A stretch of 64,000 nucleotides of DNA, from positions 1-64,000 of the forward strand of contig CP166130.1 in assembly GCA_041228335.1 (NCBI GenBank), read 5' to 3'. The stretch is from Alphaproteobacteria bacterium LSUCC0684. Its GTDB lineage: Bacteria > Pseudomonadota > Alphaproteobacteria > Puniceispirillales > UBA1172. The translations under genes were made by a program, and so were the position numbers. The notes under the pieces were generated by a model. That model searched no databases. It was not told where the DNA came from and was given only the letters and a program-made list of their open reading frames with translations. Every line of letters begins with the position of its first letter. Position 1 is the first letter of the stretch. Positions 34,071 to 42,832 of this stretch are shown here, piece after piece.

Positions 34071-35419
34071 CCGTTCACAAGATCAAGCGAAAACTTGCGG
34101 TGACGCTGCATGAGTTCACCCAGATCCATGGTGGTCAGGATACCGTCGCGCACCACCAGCCTGCCATTGATGATCGTGTGCCGGGTCTTGACGGGGCCGC
34201 AGAAGATCAGTGCGGCTACCGGATCATGAAGGGCCCCGGCAAAATCAATCTGATTGAGGTCAAAGACCGCCATATCCGCGGCGTAATTCGGGGCAATCTG
34301 GCCAATATCATCACGGTTGAGCACCCGGGCACCATCGCGCGTTGCCATGGTCAGGGCATCGCGGGCGGTCAGTGCCGCCGGATCACCGCCAACCCGCTGA
34401 AGCAGCATCGCCTGACGGGCTTCGTTCAGCATATGCCCGCTGTCGTTTGAAGAAGAGCCGTCGACACCAAGCCCCACGGCGACGCCATGGTCACGCATTT
34501 TGCGAACAGGGGCGATGCCGCTGGCCAGCCGCATGTTTGAACACGGGCAATGGGCGATACCGGTGCCGGTCCGGGCAAAAAGATCAATCTCCGATGTATT
34601 TAGCCGGACACAATGGGCATGCCAGACATCCTCCCCGACCCAGCCGAGATCTTCGGCGTAATCGCCGGGGCGCTTGCCGAATTTTTCTTCGGAATAGATG
34701 ATGTCTTCCTCGTTTTCGGCAAGATGCGTATGCAGGCCGACACCTTTTTCCCTTGCCATGATCGCGCTGTCGCGCATCAGCCCGGTACTGACACTGAAGG
34801 GAGAGCAAGGGGCAAGAGCCACCCGCGTCATGGCGAAGCGTGCCGGGTTGTTATAGGCATCGACGATGCGCTCGCTTTCCTTGAGGATAAAGGGCTCATC
34901 CTCGATCAGGTAATCGGGGGGCAGGCCGCCGTTGCTTTCGCCGATGCTCATGGAGCCGCGGGTTGCGGTGAAACGGACGCCGATTTCCTCGGCGGCGGCG
35001 ATACTGTCATCAAGCCGGGCCCCATTGGGGAAAATATACTGATGATCCGATGAGGTCGTGCAACCGGTGAGGGCAAGTTCGGCAAGGCCGAGGGCGATCG
35101 CGGCCTCAATGGCTTCCGGATGAAGTCGAGACCAGATCGGGTAGAGGGTCTTGAGCCAGCCGAACAGGGTTTCGTTCTGGGCCGCGGGTACTACGCGGGT
35201 CAGATTCTGAAAGAGATGATGATGCGTGTTGACCATGCCCGGAATGACGATATGACCTGAAAGATCAAGGACATTATCGGCTGTTTCGGGCACCTCACCG
35301 CTCTTGCCAACGGCTTCAATAACGCCATTACGGCAGAAGACGGCGGCGCCCGATATCTCCCTTCGGTCTTCATCCATGGTGACGAGGGTGTCAATATTCT
35401 TCAGCAGCAAGGTTGTCAT
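34067..35419 (-). CDS. 8-oxoguanine deaminase (amidohydrolase superfamily)
   Basis: Deaminates 8-oxoguanine to urate, which feeds PuuD. The 450-residue metal-dependent hydrolase has the N-terminal HHH region (GMVNTHHHLFQNLTRVVPA near 61-79), THLAEN near 231-236 with the next metal ligands, HCPCSNMRLASGI near 288-300 and GLGVDGSSSND near 315-325 with the catalytic aspartate. ATG 35419 follows a strong terminator. The subfamily (8-oxoguanine rather than guanine, cytosine or triazine substrates) is supported by the LFQNLTRVVPAAQNETLF stretch and by the purine cluster around it. Confidence 0.87.
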   Translation of the reverse strand: MTTLLLKNIDTLVTMDEDRREISGAAVFCRNGVIEAVGKSGEVPETADNVLDLSGHIVIPGMVNTHHHLFQNLTRVVPAAQNETLFGWLKTLYPIWSRLHPEAIEAAIALGLAELALTGCTTSSDHQYIFPNGARLDDSIAAAEEIGVRFTATRGSMSIGESNGGLPPDYLIEDEPFILKESERIVDAYNNPARFAMTRVALAPCSPFSVSTGLMRDSAIMAREKGVGLHTHLAENEEDIIYSEEKFGKRPGDYAEDLGWVGEDVWHAHCVRLNTSEIDLFARTGTGIAHCPCSNMRLASGIAPVRKMRDHGVAVGLGVDGSSSNDSGHMLNEARQAMLLQRVGGDPAALTARDALTMATRDGARVLNRDDIGQIAPNYAADMAVFDLNQIDFAGALHDPVAALIFCGPVKTRHTIINGRLVVRDGILTTMDLGELMQRHRKFSLDLVNG

Positions 35420-35430
35420 GAGGTTCCCGT

Positions 35431-35465
35431 AAAAAAAATCCGTTGCCAGTATACGCTGGCAACGG
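35431..35465 (-). terminator. Rho-independent terminator after the purine permease gene
   Basis: Read on the minus strand, CCGTTGCCAG pairs perfectly with CTGGCAACGG (ten base pairs, six-base loop), directly followed by a run of eight T with one A before it. It ends the purine permease transcript 43 bases after its stop and insulates it from the 8-oxoguanine deaminase gene, which starts 12 bases further on; the deaminase therefore needs read-through or a promoter of its own, possibly inside the permease gene. Confidence 0.92.
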
Positions 35466-35507
35466 AAGGATTTCCATGGCTTACATGTGAATGTGCAAGC
35501 CTTCAGA

Positions 35508-36836
35508 TCAACTGTCGTCTTCAGGCAGGATCTGGTTCAGTACCACCGAAAGGAAAGCCGCGGGCAGAAGCCCCGAGGCCAGCAATATCTGGGCTGTCTG
35601 GGGCAGATGCTGCAGGGCTTTCGGCTCAAGATGCAGGCCGAGGCCAAAGGCAAGAGACAGGGCAAGGATCATCATGTTCCGGCGTGTCCAGGAAACATCA
35701 GAGAGCATGTTGGTGCCCGCGGCCGCAACCATGCCGAACATCACGATCACCCCGCCGCCCAGCACCGAAATCGGCATGGCGGCAATGATTGCCCCGATCT
35801 TGGGAATAAGACCGCAGAGGATCAGGAAAATGGCCCCGGTGGTGACCACCGACCTTGACATCACGCCGGTCATTGAAATCAGCCCGACATTCTGGCTGAA
35901 GGAGGTGTTGGGCAGCCCGCCGAAAATCCCGGCTACAGCCGTCCCCAGACCATCGGCAAAGGTGCCCCCTGCCAGTTCCCTGTCGGTGGCTTCACGGCTG
36001 GCGCCACCTTTCGTTATGCCGGAGATATCGCCAACGGTTTCAATCGCGCTGACGATCGACATCAGGCAGATGCCAATGATAGCGGCAATATTGAAATCAA
36101 TACCGTATTTGAAAGGCATGGGCATCGCAAACCAGGAGGCTTTGGCAACGCCGCCGAAATTCACCTGACCCATGAGGATGGCGACGATATAGCCGGCGAT
36201 CAGGCCGAACAGCACCGCGCCGGTTGAAAGAATGCCCTTTGTCCAGAACTTGAGCCCAAGGGCAACAACGATGACCACCAGGGCCATCCCCCAATGGGTG
36301 GCGTCACCCCAGGATGGATTGTTCATCTGGAAATCCGCGGCACCGCCGGCGGCGTATTTGATGCCGACGGGGATCAGCTCAATCCCGATGACCAGAATTA
36401 CCAGGCCCGAGACAAGCGGTGGAAACCAGTGCCGCAACCGGCCGATGAAGAAACCCAGCGTGGCGTGGAACAACCCGCCAACAAAGATCGCCCCGAATAG
36501 CGAGGCGATACCTGCTCCCTTGACCACGGGTATCATGACGGGAATGAAGGCAAAGCTTGTTCCCTGCATCACCGGCAGCCGGGCACCTACCGGACCGAAG
36601 CCGATCGTCTGCATCAGCGTTGCAATGCCGGCAAACAGCATGGACATCTGAATGAGAAATACGGCATCCGCCCCGCCGAAGGCGAAGCCTGCCGCCCCGC
36701 CGATGATGATGGCGGGCGTGAAGTTGCTGACGAACATGGCCAGCACATGTTGCAGGCCCAGCGCCACCCGGTCACCCATAGGTGGCACATAATCAGGATT
36801 ACGCAGATCATCTGCGCTAGATGTTGAAGATGTCAT
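35508..36836 (-). CDS. Purine permease, NCS2 family
   Basis: Inner-membrane proton symporter for xanthine, urate or uracil-type bases; 442 residues with about fourteen hydrophobic segments. Characteristic parts are GLQHVLAMFVSNFTPAIIIGG near 27-47, the motif QGTSFAFIPVM, SIVSAIETVGDISGITKGGASREATDRELAGGTFADGLG with the glutamate and the NCS2 signature, and FGGLPNTSFSQNVGLISMTGV. These are closest to xanthine/urate members. The ATG at 36836 with GGGGGA upstream is preferred to a start 18 bases earlier. It is followed by a terminator and lies at the end of the purine cluster. Confidence 0.93.
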   Translation of the reverse strand: MTSSTSSADDLRNPDYVPPMGDRVALGLQHVLAMFVSNFTPAIIIGGAAGFAFGGADAVFLIQMSMLFAGIATLMQTIGFGPVGARLPVMQGTSFAFIPVMIPVVKGAGIASLFGAIFVGGLFHATLGFFIGRLRHWFPPLVSGLVILVIGIELIPVGIKYAAGGAADFQMNNPSWGDATHWGMALVVIVVALGLKFWTKGILSTGAVLFGLIAGYIVAILMGQVNFGGVAKASWFAMPMPFKYGIDFNIAAIIGICLMSIVSAIETVGDISGITKGGASREATDRELAGGTFADGLGTAVAGIFGGLPNTSFSQNVGLISMTGVMSRSVVTTGAIFLILCGLIPKIGAIIAAMPISVLGGGVIVMFGMVAAAGTNMLSDVSWTRRNMMILALSLAFGLGLHLEPKALQHLPQTAQILLASGLLPAAFLSVVLNQILPEDDS

Positions 36837-36853
36837 AAGTTCCCCCTTTGACA

Positions 36854-36866
36854 CTCAATAATTGAG
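36854..36866. promoter_or_regulatory. Palindrome upstream of the purine permease (candidate operator)
   Basis: CTCAAT-A-ATTGAG, a perfect 6-1-6 palindrome 17 bases before the purine permease ATG and close to where a promoter or repressor would act. It lies in the 224-base gap between the divergent permease and amidinotransferase genes. The factor is unknown. Confidence 0.35.
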
Positions 36867-36908
36867 ATATCATACTCTTTTGGGTGATAAATACAAAGTC
36901 TTGTGTTG

Positions 36909-36963
36909 CCCGACCCGTTCCAGCCATAGATGATGATTTCTGATCGTGTCGGGAACGTTTTTT
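36909..36963 (+). promoter_or_regulatory. Possible attenuator-like element upstream of the amidinotransferase gene
   Basis: CGTTCC (36916-36921) can pair with GGAACG (36952-36957), which is followed by six T, as in a plus-strand terminator. CCCGAC (36909-36914) can instead pair with GTCGGG (36948-36953), which shares two bases with the first stem, so the two hairpins exclude each other. Stems are only six base pairs and loops are long, so this is tentative. Confidence 0.25.
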
Positions 36964-37060
36964 CAGCAAGGTTTTTGCGGCGCTGTTTCGGCACATGTTT
37001 TGCTTGCTGTGATATCTATTTAAGGGTATGGCAGAGCAGCATTTTTTACCGGAGGCCGCG

Positions 37061-38188
37061 ATGAGCGAAACTGCATCGGAAACAGGGACAATTGTTGAAA
37101 GCTGGAACGAGTGGGACCCCCTCAAGCATGTGATTGTCGGACGGGCGGATGGGTGCTGTATCCCGGCGCCTGAACCTGCACTTGACGCCAAGGTGCCGGA
37201 AGATTCCGATATGCGTGGCCAGTATGGGCCGCGGCCCCAGGAAACCGTTGATCGCGCCAATGAGCTACTCGACAATTTCGCGGCGATGCTGGAAAAGCGC
37301 GGCGTAATGGTCGATCGCCCGACGCCGCTTGATTTCAATCAGCCAACGGCAACACCCGATTGGGAAACCGAAACCATGTTTGGCTGCATGCCGCCACGGG
37401 ATGTGCTTCTGACCGTGGGCAAGGAGATGCTTGAAGCTACCATGAGCTATCGGTGCCGCTGGTTTGAATATCTCTGCTACCGGCCGCTGCTGCAGCGCTA
37501 TTACATGGAAGATCCCGGCATGCGTCATGAAGCGGCGCCAAAACCCCGTCTCACGGATGCGGATTACCGGCCGGATTATCTCTCCGAGAAGATCGGTGAT
37601 GCCAAGCGTCTTGAATGGACCGCCGAGAAGTTTTTTGTGACCACCGAGGAAGAGCCGCTTTTCGATGCCGCCGACGTGCTTCGCTTTGGCCGCGATCTGG
37701 TGGTGCAGCATGGATTTACCACCAACCTCAAAGGGATTGACTGGCTCAGGCGGCATTTCCCTGATCATCGGGTGCATTCGGTCAATTTCCCGGGTGATCC
37801 ATATCCTATCCATATTGATGCGACCTTCACGCCACTGCGCCCGGGGCTTATTCTGAACAACCCCCAGCGGCGTCTGCCCGATGACCAGCGCGAGATGTTT
37901 GAGAAGAACGGCTGGGAAATTGTCGATGCCGCCCAGCCGGCCCATAATTCCCCGCCACCTTTGTGCTATTCATCGGTCTGGCTGTCGATGAATGTGCTGG
38001 TGCTTGACCCGAAGACCGTCTGTGTCGAGAAGACCGAGGTCTATCAGGCCGAACAGATGGACAAACTTGGCATGGAAGTGGTGGAAGTCGATCTGCGTGA
38101 TGCCTATGCCTTTGGTGGCGGGCTGCATTGTTGTACGGCCGATGTCCGCCGTGAAGGCACTTGCGAGGATTATTTCCCCAACCTTTAG
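37061..38188 (+). CDS. L-arginine:glycine amidinotransferase-like enzyme
   Basis: Transfers the amidino group of arginine to an amine, giving ornithine and, if glycine is the acceptor, guanidinoacetate. The 375-residue product has the pentein fold residues: the aspartate in FDAADVLRFGRDL, the histidine in HIDATF and the cysteine in GLHCCTADVRR (Cys357). It ends in the family's DYF tail. GGAGG with five bases of spacing fixes the ATG at 37061. The acceptor is uncertain: some bacterial relatives act on inosamine or hydroxy-amino acceptors. No guanidinoacetate methyltransferase is adjacent. A ureohydrolase at 44.5 kb could hydrolyse a guanidino product. Confidence 0.88.
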   Translation: MSETASETGTIVESWNEWDPLKHVIVGRADGCCIPAPEPALDAKVPEDSDMRGQYGPRPQETVDRANELLDNFAAMLEKRGVMVDRPTPLDFNQPTATPDWETETMFGCMPPRDVLLTVGKEMLEATMSYRCRWFEYLCYRPLLQRYYMEDPGMRHEAAPKPRLTDADYRPDYLSEKIGDAKRLEWTAEKFFVTTEEEPLFDAADVLRFGRDLVVQHGFTTNLKGIDWLRRHFPDHRVHSVNFPGDPYPIHIDATFTPLRPGLILNNPQRRLPDDQREMFEKNGWEIVDAAQPAHNSPPPLCYSSVWLSMNVLVLDPKTVCVEKTEVYQAEQMDKLGMEVVEVDLRDAYAFGGGLHCCTADVRREGTCEDYFPNL

Positions 38189-38355
38189 GGATTTCACCCC
38201 AAGCTTGCGATCAGCGACGACGGCGACGTTGCAAGGCGGGAAGCAGGTTGCCGCAACGGCAATGCCGTCCTTGTCCGGCCGCCGGAAAGAATTTCGCCAG
38301 GGAGCGGGGTTTATCTGGTGCAATCCTGGTTGAGGGGCTTCATATCGAAACGCCT

Positions 38356-39366
38356 TCAGGATGAACGCTGACGCTGATGCCGTCTGGCGCAGGCGGAGGC
38401 AGCGCCGAGATGCTTTTCCCCGCGCATTTCGGCAAGGGTGATCTGGCGCTGTCTTTCCCGGAACCGCTGACGCTGAGCCTCGCTGTATCTGTCTGAACAA
38501 TGCGGGCAGGACACGCCTTTTTCAAACTTCGGGTCCTCCCGTTCGGTAGCGGAGACCGGCTCCTTGCAGGCATGGCAGAGTTCATATTCCCCCTGAGTCA
38601 ACTGGTGGCCCAGCCCCACCCGTTCATCAAAGACAAAGCACTCGCCTTCCCAGAGGCTTTCTTCGGCGGGCACCACCTCAAGATATTTCAGAATACCACC
38701 CTTGAGATGATAGACTTCATCAATGCCAAGCTGTTTCATATAGGCCGATGCTTTCTCACATCTGATCCCGCCCGTGCAGTACATGGCAACAGCCTTCGGG
38801 GCATCGGCATCATGTGCAAGCGCATCAGCCCAGTCGGGAAATTGACGGAATGTCTCGGTGCCCGGATCAACAGCCCCGGCAAAACGTCCTATCCGTGTTT
38901 CATAGATGTTGCGTGTGTCGATGACCATTACATCCTGGCGGCGGATCAGCGCGTTCCAGTCTTCGGGGGCAACATAGGTGCCGACATCCTGGCGAGGGTC
39001 GATATCCGGCTTGCCCATGGTGACGATTTCGGATTTAAGCCGGACTTTCATGCGCAGAAAACCCGGGGAGCGTGAAGCGGAATACTTGACCTCAAGCCCT
39101 CTGATCTCCGGCCAGGATTCAAGATGGCGGATCACCTCCGCAATACCATGTGCTGAACCTGCGATAGTGCCGTTGATGCCCTCATGGGCAAGAAGCAAGG
39201 TCCCGCGAATGTCATGATTCTTGCAGAGCGGCAGCAGGGATGCGCGTTTTTCGGCCGGATCGGCAAGATGCGTGAAATGATAGAGCGCTGCCACCTGATA
39301 GACGGCGTCATCTTCCCCGGTATTCTCTTTCGTGATCTGTTCCCCGGCTTCGGGCAGGCGCGTCAT
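38356..39366 (-). CDS. trhO: tRNA uridine(34) 5-hydroxylase TrhO (rhodanese-like)
   Basis: Oxygen-dependent enzyme forming 5-hydroxyuridine at the wobble position of tRNA (YceA family). The 336-residue product has an N-terminal acylphosphatase-like domain (RGTLLLAHEGINGTIAGS near 54-71), a rhodanese domain (VMVIDTRNIYETRIGRF, active cysteine in MYCTGGIRCEK near 188-198) and a cysteine-rich C-terminal part (CHAC and CPHC pairs) that suits zinc binding. GGAGG with five bases of spacing sets the ATG at 39366. The 167-base gap after it is GC-rich with no feature I can name. Confidence 0.93.
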   Translation of the reverse strand: MTRLPEAGEQITKENTGEDDAVYQVAALYHFTHLADPAEKRASLLPLCKNHDIRGTLLLAHEGINGTIAGSAHGIAEVIRHLESWPEIRGLEVKYSASRSPGFLRMKVRLKSEIVTMGKPDIDPRQDVGTYVAPEDWNALIRRQDVMVIDTRNIYETRIGRFAGAVDPGTETFRQFPDWADALAHDADAPKAVAMYCTGGIRCEKASAYMKQLGIDEVYHLKGGILKYLEVVPAEESLWEGECFVFDERVGLGHQLTQGEYELCHACKEPVSATEREDPKFEKGVSCPHCSDRYSEAQRQRFRERQRQITLAEMRGEKHLGAASACARRHQRQRSS

Positions 39367-39698
39367 GTCATCCTCCGGCGTTTTCTCGCAAGACCTGTGC
39401 TGTTCCTGGCCTGCGTCAGGTGGCAAAGTCCTGCCAGGTATTTTTAGCCTCTGTCCTGTGTTGCGGGCAAGTCTCATTGTTTTCCGCGCCCATGCGAGAA
39501 TTAATAGAAAATTAATATTTTTATTTATTTTCCGTGCGTTAAGTAAAAATTAACTACTCGTCCGTATACTTCTTTCCGAATCAGCCAGTTGGCTTGACCG
39601 ATAGCAAGGGCATCTGCCGTGTCGGTCAATCCATCTGGCAAAGGGCCAGGCCACCCGCATTGGTCAGAGTAGTTTTGGTGGTTACGGAAGGAGGTACC
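39367..39698. other. Divergent intergenic region between trhO and the type I secretion operon
   Basis: 332 bases. The frame of trhO stays open to 39477 but lacks a better start. From about 39500 to 39555 the sequence is strikingly AT-rich (repeated TTAAT and AAATTAA runs), unlike the surroundings, and this is the likely promoter region for the secretion operon. No RNA gene or strong palindrome seen. Confidence 0.5.
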
Positions 39699-41069
39699 AT
39701 GACACATCCACAACAGGGCCGCTGGTTGAATACCTGCGGCTATCTTTTTATACTGATGCTGCTGCCGTCGGTTGCCGGTCAGGCATTCGGCCAGACAGCA
39801 GAGACATCTTCATCCGATCACGAAATCCTGACCGAGGGTGGGGGGCTGGCCGAACGTGCCGTGGCCGCGGTGATCGGTCATCCCAATGTGTCCGCCGCCC
39901 GGGCCAATATCTGCAGCGCTGCCAGCAATTTTGATCTGGCAACAAGCAGGCAGTATCCACAGATTACCTTTGATCTGCAGGGCGGGTCATCGCTGTCGAG
40001 CAATATTACCCGGCGGGATACATTGAGTCGCCGTTTTGATGATGATGCCATCGATGCGGTGGTGCGGGTCAACCAGGTCCTTTATGACTGGGGGGTGATC
40101 GAAGCCGACAAGCAGATCGCCCTCAATGATGCGGCCGCCCAGCGGCTGGGCATGCATATCCAGATCGATCGGGTTGCTGCGGATATCGTGGATCTGGCGA
40201 TGCGGATTGCCGAAAACCGTGATCAGGCAAAACTCTATGCTGATTATGCCGAGGACCTTGCGCCAATAGGAGAGCGGGTGGAGGCCGGGGTCAATGCCGG
40301 GGTCACGCGAATTGGCGATCTCAGGGCCTATAAGGTGATCGAGCTTGATGCCCAGATTCAACTGACACTGGCCAACAGGCAGATCAGCCTCAACGAAGCG
40401 GAACTTTCAAGCCGGTTTGCTCTTGATGCCTCGGCGGCGCTGGCCCTTTTTGACCGGTTCCGTCTGGCGCGGCCGGAAACGCCACCAGATATTGCCAGTG
40501 AGACTATCCGGGAGATTCGCCGGCTGGATTTCGAAATCCAGAGCAATATCGCCGAAGTCGGCCGCCTTGAAGCGGAGAAGAAGCCGCAATTTACCGGCCA
40601 GCTCAACACCACCTTCTTTGATATCGACGGATTTTCCGAAGAATACGAGATGACAGGGCAGGTCCGGTTCAGCATGCCCCTCTATGTTGGCGGCAGCAAT
40701 GCTGCCCGCCAGGCCGAAGCGAAATGGCAGGGCCGCAGCCTTGATAATCAGCGGGATGATCTTATCCGGCAGCATCGTAATCAGGTTGAAAACGTGATCG
40801 AAACCCTGCGGCAGGCAAGGGAAAGACGCAAGGCCAATGATGAGAAAATGGCCGAACTTGTGGAACGGCTTGAGGAAGCACAGGCCCGGCAGGGCCAGAC
40901 GGAGAGCGATCCTCTTTCCGTGACCCGCCTGATGGAGCAGATCGCTCAACTTGAGGCGGAACAGATCAGCCTGACCTATGAAGTCGAAGGGGCGCTGCTG
41001 CGTGGTGTCTTCTTTGCCGACCGGCTCGGCGATGTGCTCAGCCTGCCTTATGGAGGTCCGCAATGCTGA
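39699..41069 (+). CDS. TolC-like outer-membrane channel of a type I secretion system
   Basis: Outer-membrane protein of 456 residues with a signal peptide ending near AGQAFG-QT. The OEP domain is recognisable from the helical repeats: ARANICSAASNFDLATSRQYPQITFDLQGG in the first half, and RFSMPLYVGGSNAARQAEAKWQ near 337-358, which is the typical strand-turn of a TolC-family repeat, followed by long coiled-coil helices. GGAAGGAGG precedes the ATG at 39699. It overlaps by seven bases the ABC exporter and forms an operon with it and an HlyD-like adaptor. Confidence 0.92.
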   Translation: MTHPQQGRWLNTCGYLFILMLLPSVAGQAFGQTAETSSSDHEILTEGGGLAERAVAAVIGHPNVSAARANICSAASNFDLATSRQYPQITFDLQGGSSLSSNITRRDTLSRRFDDDAIDAVVRVNQVLYDWGVIEADKQIALNDAAAQRLGMHIQIDRVAADIVDLAMRIAENRDQAKLYADYAEDLAPIGERVEAGVNAGVTRIGDLRAYKVIELDAQIQLTLANRQISLNEAELSSRFALDASAALALFDRFRLARPETPPDIASETIREIRRLDFEIQSNIAEVGRLEAEKKPQFTGQLNTTFFDIDGFSEEYEMTGQVRFSMPLYVGGSNAARQAEAKWQGRSLDNQRDDLIRQHRNQVENVIETLRQARERRKANDEKMAELVERLEEAQARQGQTESDPLSVTRLMEQIAQLEAEQISLTYEVEGALLRGVFFADRLGDVLSLPYGGPQC

Positions 41070-42832
41070 ATCCTGTTGCACCACGTACCAGCGAAGATGG
41101 TCCGGCTGAGGCCAAAACCGGGGCAAAAGATGCCAAAGCGTCAAACAAAGGTCACTGGTTCTGGCAATATGTGCTGAACAACCGGCGGACGTATTATCAG
41201 GTTATTGTCGCGTCGGTGATGATCAATTTCTTTGCTCTTGCCTCGTCGCTCTACATCATGACGGTCTATGACCGGGTGATACCGAACAACGCGACCGAGT
41301 CTCTCTTTGCCCTGACCCTGATCGTCATCATCATCATGGGGTTTGACTTTACCCTCAAGATCATCCGCGGCAGTTTTGTCGATCATGCCGGCACGGAAAT
41401 CGACAAGCAGGTTTCTAGCGATCTCTTTGACAAAATCTCCCGCCACGATATCAGCATGTCCAGGCAGGCTACCGGGGCGCTGGCGAATACCGTACGGGAT
41501 TTTGAAATTCTCAAAGAGGTGATCGGTTCGGCAAGTTTCGCGGTTTTTGCTGACCTGCCTTTTGTCATTCTGTTTCTTTTTGTCCTCTACGCGATTGGCG
41601 GGCCGGTGGCGGCGGTGCCTGCGCTGGTGGTGCCGGTGGTCATTCTTTTCGGCCTGCTGCTGCAGCCGATCATGCGCAAGATCAGTGATGTCAGCGCCAA
41701 ACAGGGGCAATCTAAACAGGCGGTGATGGTGGAGCTTCTCAGCAACCTGCATACGGTGAAATCGGTTCGTGGCATCACGATACTGCGCAACAGATGGTTT
41801 CAGGGGGTGATCAATCAGGGGTCAGCCCAGCGGAGAAGCAGATTCACCTCCCAGCTTGCAACCTATTTCACCCAGTTGGGTCAACAGGCATCCCAGGTCG
41901 GGATAATTGTTTACGGCGTCTTTCTGATTGCCAGCGGCAACCTGACCATGGGGCAACTGATTGCCTGCGTGATCCTGTCGGGGAGAACGCTGGCACCGCT
42001 CGGGCAGATCACGTCACTCCTTGGCCGGCTTAATCAGGCTATTGTAGCCTATAGCGGGCTTTCCAAGGTGATGAATATCACCACCGAGGAAGAAGAGCGT
42101 ATCGGTCATGTGCGGCGGGAAAAACTCAATGGCGGTATTGTCTTCAAGAATGTCAACCTGACCTATGAAGGCCAGAACGAGCCCTCGCTGAACAATTGCA
42201 GTTTCGCTGTCAAGCCGGGGGAAAAAGTTGCCATTCTCGGGCGTATCGGCTCTGGCAAATCCTCGCTGCTCAGCCTGATGGCCGGGATCAACAGTGCCTC
42301 GGCTGGAGCGGTTTTGCTCGATGATGCGGATATCCGTAACCTTCATCCCGAAGATGTCCGTAATAATGTCAGCGTTGTTCTTCAGAACCCGATCCTGTTT
42401 TCAGGGACAGTGCGGGAAAACCTGCTCATGGGGGCGCCGGATGCCAGCGACGAGCAACTGGTTGCCGCCGCGGAGATGGCGGGTGCCGGCCAGTTCATCG
42501 GGCTGTTGCCGAACGGATTTGATTTTGTTCTTTCGGAACGCGGGCAGGAGCTTTCGGCCGGGATGCGCCAGTCGCTGGCGATAGCCCGGGCGATGATCGG
42601 CAACCCCAACATCGTTCTGATGGATGAGCCGACGTCGTCGATGGACGCCACCACCGAAACCCAGCTTGTTCAGAATCTGAAGGAATCTCTGAACGGCAAG
42701 ACCGCCATTTTTGTTACCCATCGCGGCCCACTTGTGAGTATTGCGGACCGGATCCTAATTATGGATTCCGGCCGGATTGTCATGGATGGCCCGCGTGATG
42801 AGGTGTTGGAAAAATTGAAAGGAGGGAATTGA
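41063..42832 (+). CDS. Type I secretion ABC transporter (LapB/PrtD-like)
   Basis: Inner-membrane exporter of 589 residues: about six membrane segments (45-340; SLYIMTVYDRVIPNNATESLFAL is typical of type I secretion exporters) and an ATPase domain with Walker A GRIGSGKSS near 393-401 and Walker B IVLMDEPTSSMD. The signature reads LSAGMRQ rather than LSGGQ, a change that usually still works in T1SS exporters of the PrtD/LapB kind. It lacks the N-terminal C39-like domain of HlyB. It is co-transcribed with the TolC-like and HlyD-like genes (overlaps of seven and one bases). No secreted substrate is encoded next to it. Confidence 0.93.
   Translation: MLNPVAPRTSEDGPAEAKTGAKDAKASNKGHWFWQYVLNNRRTYYQVIVASVMINFFALASSLYIMTVYDRVIPNNATESLFALTLIVIIIMGFDFTLKIIRGSFVDHAGTEIDKQVSSDLFDKISRHDISMSRQATGALANTVRDFEILKEVIGSASFAVFADLPFVILFLFVLYAIGGPVAAVPALVVPVVILFGLLLQPIMRKISDVSAKQGQSKQAVMVELLSNLHTVKSVRGITILRNRWFQGVINQGSAQRRSRFTSQLATYFTQLGQQASQVGIIVYGVFLIASGNLTMGQLIACVILSGRTLAPLGQITSLLGRLNQAIVAYSGLSKVMNITTEEEERIGHVRREKLNGGIVFKNVNLTYEGQNEPSLNNCSFAVKPGEKVAILGRIGSGKSSLLSLMAGINSASAGAVLLDDADIRNLHPEDVRNNVSVVLQNPILFSGTVRENLLMGAPDASDEQLVAAAEMAGAGQFIGLLPNGFDFVLSERGQELSAGMRQSLAIARAMIGNPNIVLMDEPTSSMDATTETQLVQNLKESLNGKTAIFVTHRGPLVSIADRILIMDSGRIVMDGPRDEVLEKLKGGN

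Noticed and set aside
36837-37060. Purine or guanidine riboswitch in the permease/amidinotransferase gap
   Set aside because: I could not recognise the conserved cores of the known guanine, xanthine or guanidine riboswitch classes; only a generic pair of competing hairpins is reported.
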